Below are positions 6,677 through 11,065 of a stretch of 11,065 nucleotides of DNA, piece by piece (the stretch's first letter is position 1; each line of letters opens with the position of its first letter). Source of the stretch: Pseudomonadota bacterium (GTDB lineage: Bacteria; Pseudomonadota; Alphaproteobacteria; Rhizobiales; Tepidamorphaceae); NCBI GenBank assembly GCA_023435545.1, contig JAEYRQ010000067.1:1-11065 (forward strand), written 5' to 3'. Under the pieces are notes generated by a model that saw only the letters and a list, made by a program, of their open reading frames with translations, was not told the DNA's origin and searched no databases. The position numbers and the translations under genes are program-made.

Positions 6677-7234
6677 ATGAACTCCATCATCGACGGGATC
6701 TTTGCCAACATGTCGACCCACGGCCACGAACTGTATGGCGGGGAGGCGGTGACGCAGCTTCAGCACGCGCTGCAATGCGCGGTGCTGGCCCGCCAGGCGG
6801 GCTCGGCGCCGGGCCTCGTGACCGCCGCGCTGCTGCACGACTACGGCCACCTCGTCGCCGACGACGACGGCATGGCCGAGCGCGGCGTCGACATGCTGCA
6901 CGAGGAGGTCGCCGCCGACCATCTGGCGCAGTGGTTCGGGCCCGAGGTGACCGAGCCGATCCGCATGCATGTGGCAGCCAAGCGCTATCTCTGCGCCCTC
7001 GACCCGGATTACATGGCCGGGCTATCGCCGGCCTCCCTCGCCTCGCTGGAGGTGCAGGGCGGGCCGTTCACGGCGGCAGACGCGGCGACGTTCATCGAGC
7101 GGCCGTTCGCCGAGGATGCGGTGCGGCTGCGCATCTGGGACGATCTTGCCAAGGACGTCGAGGCGACCACGCCGACGATCGGGGACTTCCGGCCGGAAGC
7201 CGAGGCGTCCCTCTCCGTCTTGCAGGCGGGCTGA
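6677..7234 (+). CDS. PhnZ-like HD-domain oxygenase (phosphonate-type mixed-valence di-iron family)
   Basis: A 185-residue cytoplasmic protein, near the roughly 190 residues of PhnZ, which uses a mixed-valence di-iron centre and O2 to cleave the C-P bond of a 1-hydroxy-2-aminoethylphosphonate. The PhnZ pattern is visible end to end: YGGEAVTQLQHALQCA with metal ligand H30; the HD motif LLHDYGH with H54 and D55; H75 in MLHEE; H98 in MHVAAKRYL; LEVQGGPFT at about 124-132; and a late Asp in WDDLAKD (D155). Y20 and E23 match the spacing of the PhnZ Tyr and Glu that contact iron and substrate. The ATG at 6677 has GGAGGA just upstream; longer in-frame starts enter the divergent promoter region. It is divergent from the FAD oxidoreductase and ends 11 bp from the convergent antiporter gene. 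No PhnY-type hydroxylase or other phosphonate gene is visible, so substrate assignment is tentative. Confidence 0.88.
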   Translation: MNSIIDGIFANMSTHGHELYGGEAVTQLQHALQCAVLARQAGSAPGLVTAALLHDYGHLVADDDGMAERGVDMLHEEVAADHLAQWFGPEVTEPIRMHVAAKRYLCALDPDYMAGLSPASLASLEVQGGPFTAADAATFIERPFAEDAVRLRIWDDLAKDVEATTPTIGDFRPEAEASLSVLQAG

Positions 7235-7249
7235 GCCGGGAGGGCTCAG
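7231..7249. terminator. Hairpin spanning both stop codons of convergent genes
   Basis: CTGAGCC-GGGAG-GGCTCAG is a perfect 7-bp stem with a 5-base loop. The left arm contains the TGA of the HD oxygenase (7232-7234) and the right arm contains the TGA of the antiporter (7246-7248 on the minus strand). A two-way terminator or mRNA 3'-end stabiliser is plausible, but there is no T-run on either side. Confidence 0.45.
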
Positions 7250-9807
7250 GCTTCAGGTTGCAGGTTCATCTGCAGCCGCTCATCCGCGACCTTGTCGATC
7301 CGTGCCTTGATCGAGGGATTCTGCACGAGCAGCCGCCGGAACTCGCCCTCCTCCAGCAGCAGGAGCTGGCAGTAGCCGAGCGCCCTCACATCGGCCTGGC
7401 GCCGCTGCCCGGTGATCAGCGCCATCTCGCCGAAAAAGTCGCCGCGGCCGAGCCGGACGCTCGCGCGGCCGGTGTCGACCTCCACGGCCCCGGAGGAAAT
7501 GAAGAACACCGAGGCGCCGCGATCGCCGCGGCGGATCAGCAGTTCGTCCGGCAGCGCCAGCCGCGGACGCAACAGCGCGCAGATCTTCTCCCTCTCTGCC
7601 TCGCTGAGCGCCGTGAACATGGGAAAGCCTTCGACGAGCGCCCGCGTATTGAGACCCAGATCGAGGCGGGGCCGCTGCGCCATGGCCTTGCGGACCGCGT
7701 CGAGCTCGCGCTTCAGCGCGCCGTGCAGTTCCGAGCCGATCAGCGCCTCCTCCCGCAGCCCGTCCACCTCCGCCGTCTCCAGTCGGACGGCGAGCTGGGT
7801 CAGGAACCGTCGCTCGATCTCGGCGGCGTAGTCCGGATACTGGAGCCTCAGGGCATCGAGCGCGGCAACAATCGCCGCCGACCGCTCGCCCAGGACCTCC
7901 CTAAGCTTCTGGGCGATGCGGCGGCCGTAGAGCGGCGACAGCTTGCTCCCGACGAAGCGCTCCAGTTCCTCCAGCACGATGCGCGTGACCATCAGCGTCT
8001 CGAAGCGGTCCGCGACACGACGCTCCAGCGGACCATCGATCGCGAACAACCGGTGCAGCAGGTGCGCGACGCGGAACGTCCACGAGAATCCCACCCGCCA
8101 CGCCGCGGCACGCAGATAGCCCTCCCGACCGGCCGACCTCGTCTGGTCGACTGCCAGTTCGGTCTCCGCCAGCAGGCGCGAGGCGATGCCGCGCGCAATC
8201 GCGCCCCCGGCGGCATGCTCCGCGACCAGCTCCCGCTCCCGGTGTGCGAGCGCCACGAGGCCCATGGTCAGACGGTCGGCCTCGGGAATCGCGGTTGCAC
8301 CTTCCTCCGCCGCGCCCTCGCCGCGGGCTACGTCGCCGAGGTTGCGGACCAGCGGTTTCAGCACGTCGTCGACCGAGATCGATCCGATGCGGTACTGCTT
8401 GGCGATCTGCACGATGCTGTCGCGCGCGGAATCCAGCGACAGCGTCAGGATCTGTGCCCGGAGCGCCTGATCGAATGGACTCAGCCGGTCGATGCCCAGC
8501 AGCCTTATCACCGGCCGCAGCGTGGTTCCCCCCACCAGCAGGGTGAACAGCACGAATCCGGTCGCCAGGATCGCGACGAACCGCTGCACGTCCGGCACGA
8601 TCAGCGGGTTTTCGGTGATCGACAGCGCCAGGGCCAGCGTCACCGCCCCCCTGAGCCCGCCCCAGACGATGACGAACTTGAACGGCGTGCTGATCCTCTG
8701 GCCGAAGCCGGCTAGCCCCAGGAGCGGCAGCAGCCCGAACAGCACCAGCGCCCGCGCGCCGAGCGAGGCGATGACGACGAGGCCGATCAGTCCCACGTCC
8801 AGCCAGTTGATGCCGATCAGCAGCCGCGGCACCAGCAGCGCCGCCAGCACGAAAACCAGCGAGCCGGCGAGAAACGCGAACTGCTCCCAGACCTCCTCGA
8901 GAAACCTCCAGTTGGCCGGCGCCAGCCGGTTTCGGCCAAGGACGCCGATGACGAGACCGGCCATCACCACGGCCACGACGCCGGAAACGCCGAGGAACCG
9001 CTCGCTTACCACGAAGGCGAGATAGGGCACCGCGATCGACAGCGTCAGCTCCGCGCCGCGCGACTCGCGCAAGGTCAGCGCGAGGCCCATCGCCAGCCGG
9101 GCGATCACGAACCCGGCAGCGGCCCCGCCGAACAACGACATCAGGAACATGCCGAAAGCATCGCCGATCGACGGCTGGTGCCCGGTCAGCAGGATCTGCA
9201 GAAGCACGGTGAACAGGACGATGGCCGTCGCGTCGTTGAGCAGGCTTTCGCCCTCGACGAGCCGCGTCAGCCGTCCGGGCGCGCCGAGATCCCGGAAGAT
9301 CGCGACCACGGCAGCCGGATCGGTGGTTGCCACGATAGAGCCCAGCAACAGGCAGACCACCAGCGACACCCCGGCGAAGGGCCATAGCACCAGCCCGATC
9401 ACCGCTGTCGCCACGACCACCGCGACCACCGCCAGCACGAAGATCGGGACCGCGTCGTCGATCATCCGCCGGACGTCGATTCCCAGCGCGGCCTGGAACA
9501 GGAGGATCGGCAGGAAGATGTAGAGGAAGCCGACGGAGGTGATCGGTACGCCGAGCAGCACCTCGGCCATGCCCTCAAACGCTAGCCCGAATTGACGCAG
9601 ATAGCTCGCGCCGAGCGCCACCACCACCCCGACCGCCGCAAGCAGCACCGTGTTCGGCAGGTTCAGCCGTCCGGCCATCGGCTGCAGCATGCTGATCAGT
9701 GCCATAAGGCCGGCAAGAATCAGGATGGTGTTGGACAGGCTCAGCATCGAGAAGACCGGGTCGATCCACGCGGAGGCAGGCACCGCAGGCCGACAGCGGG
9801 CGGTCAC
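7246..9807 (-). CDS. Na+/H+ antiporter (CPA1/NhaP family) with C-terminal cyclic-nucleotide-binding domain
   Basis: An 853-residue inner-membrane cation/proton exchanger. About twelve hydrophobic helices fill residues 22-435, with the CPA1 core motifs TTDPAAV (D163), EGESLLNDATA (N191-D192, the ion-binding ND pair) and WGGLRGAVTLALA (R386). A helical cytoplasmic region (about 440-720) leads to a CAP_ED/cNMP-binding domain at about 727-840. Its phosphate-binding cassette reads FGEMALITGQRRQADV, with the Glu (E794) and the phosphate-contacting Arg (R803) in place, so the pocket looks competent. SOS1-type and sperm NHE exchangers share this domain pairing. The start is uncertain: a GTG at 9805-9807 is preceded closely by GGGA, while an ATG at 9747 begins just before the first helix and would remove 20 residues. 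It is probably a single-gene unit read from the 9808-10239 region. Regulation by cAMP or cGMP binding is inferred from the domain. Confidence 0.92.
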   Translation of the reverse strand: MTARCRPAVPASAWIDPVFSMLSLSNTILILAGLMALISMLQPMAGRLNLPNTVLLAAVGVVVALGASYLRQFGLAFEGMAEVLLGVPITSVGFLYIFLPILLFQAALGIDVRRMIDDAVPIFVLAVVAVVVATAVIGLVLWPFAGVSLVVCLLLGSIVATTDPAAVVAIFRDLGAPGRLTRLVEGESLLNDATAIVLFTVLLQILLTGHQPSIGDAFGMFLMSLFGGAAAGFVIARLAMGLALTLRESRGAELTLSIAVPYLAFVVSERFLGVSGVVAVVMAGLVIGVLGRNRLAPANWRFLEEVWEQFAFLAGSLVFVLAALLVPRLLIGINWLDVGLIGLVVIASLGARALVLFGLLPLLGLAGFGQRISTPFKFVIVWGGLRGAVTLALALSITENPLIVPDVQRFVAILATGFVLFTLLVGGTTLRPVIRLLGIDRLSPFDQALRAQILTLSLDSARDSIVQIAKQYRIGSISVDDVLKPLVRNLGDVARGEGAAEEGATAIPEADRLTMGLVALAHRERELVAEHAAGGAIARGIASRLLAETELAVDQTRSAGREGYLRAAAWRVGFSWTFRVAHLLHRLFAIDGPLERRVADRFETLMVTRIVLEELERFVGSKLSPLYGRRIAQKLREVLGERSAAIVAALDALRLQYPDYAAEIERRFLTQLAVRLETAEVDGLREEALIGSELHGALKRELDAVRKAMAQRPRLDLGLNTRALVEGFPMFTALSEAEREKICALLRPRLALPDELLIRRGDRGASVFFISSGAVEVDTGRASVRLGRGDFFGEMALITGQRRQADVRALGYCQLLLLEEGEFRRLLVQNPSIKARIDKVADERLQMNLQPEA

Positions 9808-9948
9808 TGCATCCCGGCAGTCCTACATGCGGGCGCAGCGCCACTCAAGCAGGCCTTCCGGCCGGCCGATCCTCCGCCCCGCCATTGCTGCCACTCCGGC
9901 CGGCACGGCGGGCCTGGCTGCCGGAGCGCCCCATTGTTCCAATGATCG

Positions 9949-9964
9949 CAACAAATGGTTGTTG
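9949..9964. promoter_or_regulatory. Inverted repeat, operator candidate
   Basis: CAACAA-ATGG-TTGTTG, a perfect 6-bp inverted repeat in AT-rich DNA about 140 bp upstream of the antiporter start. Further TTGTT copies flank it (ATTGTTCC to the left, GTTGTTC to the right), so the site could be a multi-copy regulator target. The regulator is unknown. Confidence 0.35.
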
Positions 9965-9974
9965 TTCAAAACAC

Positions 9975-9989
9975 TCGCCAGTATGGCGA
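9975..9989. repeat. Perfect 15-bp inverted repeat
   Basis: TCGCCA-GTA-TGGCGA, perfect 6-bp arms. On the minus strand it is followed by GTGTTTT, which has only four T, so a terminator reading is weak. An operator is the alternative. Confidence 0.3.
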
Positions 9990-10074
9990 TCCACTTTCAT
10001 TGAAATCATGCCGGATTTTATTCTATTGCACCGCAACCGTACTTATTTGGTTCTCACTGTGTTCCGCACTTCCA

Positions 10075-10102
10075 TTTGCCGACCTAGTATATCACATATA
10101 AC
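10075..10102 (+). promoter_or_regulatory. Candidate promoter with overlapping AT-rich dyad for the aldehyde dehydrogenase gene
   Basis: TTTGCC (10075-10080) or TTGCCG (10076-10081) could serve as -35, with TATAAC (10097-10102) as -10 at a spacing of 15-16 bp, slightly short. The dyad TATAT-CAC-ATATA (10088-10100) overlaps the -10, so a bound regulator would block it. A leader of about 130 bases would follow. This is motif reading only. Confidence 0.3.
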
Positions 10103-10239
10103 GCTGCGTCATTCTGGAAGTCTCCGCCTCGCGACCACTACCGCGGCCTGCAGCTATGCCAGACGGTTGACTCCTCGCGCCGGATCGCCCAAGCCCCTGT
10201 GCGACAGCGCAGCGGCGCATCCGACATCGAGGACCTGTG

Positions 10240-11065
10240 ATGGATCATACTAACATACTGAAGGATCTTGGGCTTTCCGAACTGACCGTCGGGGGCACGC
10301 TGGCCGTCCACAGTCCGGTCGACGGCGCCAGGATCGCCGATGTCGCCGAGACGGGGCTCGCAGAAGTCCCGGGCATGATCGCGACGGCCAACCAGGCCTT
10401 CCGCGAGTGGCGCAACGTTCCGGCCCCTGTTCGTGGCGAACTCGTGCGCCTGCTCGGCGAGGAACTGCGCGCCGCCAAGGAACCGCTCGGCCGGCTGGTA
10501 TCGCTGGAAGCCGGCAAGATCCTTTCCGAGGGCCAGGGCGAGGTGCAGGAGATGATCGACATCTGCGACTTCGCCGTCGGCCTGTCGCGCCAGCTCTACG
10601 GCCTCACCATCGCCTCCGAGCGTCCGGGCCACCGGATGATGGAGACCTGGCACCCGATGGGCGTCACCGCCGTCATCACCGCCTTCAACTTCCCGGTCGC
10701 GGTGTGGTCGTGGAACACCGCGATCGCGCTGGTGTGCGGCAATTCGGTGATCTGGAAGCCGTCCGAGAAGACCCCGCTGACCGCGCTCGCCTGCCAGAAG
10801 ATCCTGGAGAAGGCGATGGCGCGCTTCGGCAAGGCCCCGGCCGGACTGAGCCAGGTGGTGATCGGCCGGGCCGACATCGGCGAGGCGCTGGTCTCTTCGC
10901 CCGACGTCGCCATCGTCTCGGCGACCGGATCGACCCGCATGGGCCGCGCGGTGGGTCCAGTCGTGGCGGCGCGCTTCGGCCGGCTGATCCTCGAACTCGG
11001 CGGCAACAACGCCATGATCGTCGCGCCGTCCGCCGATCTCGACCTCGCGGTGCGCGCCATCACCT
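10240..11065 (+). CDS. amaB: Aldehyde dehydrogenase, ALDH7/AmaB type (probable L-piperidine-6-carboxylate dehydrogenase), 3' end outside window
   Basis: NAD-dependent oxidation of an aldehyde to the acid. The ALDH7 (antiquitin) group, including P. putida AmaB, converts piperidine-6-carboxylate/2-aminoadipate semialdehyde to 2-aminoadipate in lysine catabolism. The 275 residues present include SRQLYGLTIASERPGHRM (about 116-133), which is characteristic of this group. The oxyanion Asn lies in TAFNFPVAVWSWN (N150), the NAD-ribose Lys in WKPSEKTPL (K173), the Rossmann segment in SATGSTRMG (227-235), and the general-base Glu in LELGGNN (E252). The catalytic Cys, expected near residue 290-300, lies beyond the window edge. 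The ATG has GAGGA six bases upstream. It is transcribed away from the antiporter; whatever follows in its operon is not visible. Assignment to the ALDH7 group is firm, the exact substrate less so. Confidence 0.88.
   Translation, partial: MDHTNILKDLGLSELTVGGTLAVHSPVDGARIADVAETGLAEVPGMIATANQAFREWRNVPAPVRGELVRLLGEELRAAKEPLGRLVSLEAGKILSEGQGEVQEMIDICDFAVGLSRQLYGLTIASERPGHRMMETWHPMGVTAVITAFNFPVAVWSWNTAIALVCGNSVIWKPSEKTPLTALACQKILEKAMARFGKAPAGLSQVVIGRADIGEALVSSPDVAIVSATGSTRMGRAVGPVVAARFGRLILELGGNNAMIVAPSADLDLAVRAIT

Larger units (their letters stand above)
9808..10239. promoter_or_regulatory. Divergent regulatory region between antiporter and aldehyde dehydrogenase
   Basis: A stretch of 432 bp with no credible gene. 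Its first 130 bp are GC-rich like the coding DNA; about 9940-10110 is clearly AT-richer. It contains perfect dyads CAACAA-ATGG-TTGTTG (9949-9964), TCGCCA-GTA-TGGCGA (9975-9989), TTTCA-T-TGAAA (9995-10005) and TATAT-CAC-ATATA (10088-10100). It must drive both flanking divergent genes, and the dyads are operator candidates. Small frames crossing it have no family character. Confidence 0.55.

Noticed and set aside
6547..6711. N-terminal extension of the FAD oxidoreductase
   Set aside because: The added 55 residues are Arg-rich and unlike the family, and they cross the divergent promoter and HD gene start. The ATG at 6546 has a good ribosome binding site.
6361..8715. 784-codon plus-strand open frame across three genes
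   Set aside because: It overlaps the HD oxygenase in another frame and lies antisense to the antiporter and oxidoreductase. It results from rare stop codons at high GC.
9845..10036. 63-codon minus-strand frame in the antiporter/dehydrogenase intergenic region
   Set aside because: No ribosome binding site or family similarity that I recognise. Its end is a Gly/Arg-rich low-complexity tail, and the region is better explained as regulatory.
1..11065. Mobile element, defence island, CRISPR or prophage
   Set aside because: No transposase, integrase, restriction, Cas or phage protein, no tandem spaced repeats and no tRNA attachment site are seen. Repeated CGTCGCCGTCGA-like DNA in the first gene simply encodes its calcium loops.

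Overview
This is a GC-rich bacterial chromosomal window with six genes, whose third positions are dominated by G and C. The protein styles fit an alphaproteobacterium, most likely of the Hyphomicrobiales (Rhizobiales): a class III cyclase with a GRIFNTAGD-type core, an OrdL-like FAD oxidoreductase, a CPA1 antiporter with a cyclic-nucleotide domain, and an ALDH7-type dehydrogenase. That placement is an inference from protein character, since no rRNA or other marker gene is present. I see no tRNA, rRNA, CRISPR array, insertion sequence or phage gene.

Layout, left to right. (1) 56-1696, minus: secreted seven-repeat FG-GAP/VCBS beta-propeller protein with a C-terminal Ig-like domain. (2) 1808-3355, minus: class III adenylate/guanylate cyclase with an N-terminal catalytic domain, one membrane helix, and three tandem cysteine-pair repeats predicted to lie in the periplasm. 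(3) 3465-5120, minus: three-domain thiamine-diphosphate enzyme of the acetolactate-synthase superfamily. (4) 5197-6546, minus: FAD-dependent amine/amino-acid oxidoreductase of the DAO family. (5) 6677-7234, plus, divergent from gene 4: PhnZ-like HD-domain mixed-valence di-iron oxygenase. (6) 7246-9807, minus, convergent with gene 5: Na+/H+ antiporter with a C-terminal cyclic-nucleotide-binding domain. (7) 9808-10239: AT-richer divergent regulatory region with several dyads. (8) 10240 to the window edge, plus: aldehyde dehydrogenase of the ALDH7/AmaB type, cut off before its catalytic cysteine. The minus-strand genes 4, 3, 2 and 1 point the same way; 4 and 3 are the likeliest operon pair (76 bp apart, each with a good ribosome binding site).

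Two themes link the genes. One is catabolism. An OrdL/AmaA-like FAD oxidoreductase and an AmaB-like dehydrogenase recall the L-pipecolate to 2-aminoadipate steps of lysine breakdown. Here they come with an HD-domain oxygenase of the phosphonate (PhnZ) family and a TPP enzyme of unknown substrate. No other phosphonate gene is visible, so the true substrates are open. The other theme is cyclic-nucleotide signalling: a cyclase that may sense the periplasm lies near an antiporter with an apparently intact cNMP pocket. Both links are inferences from family and position, not shown directly.
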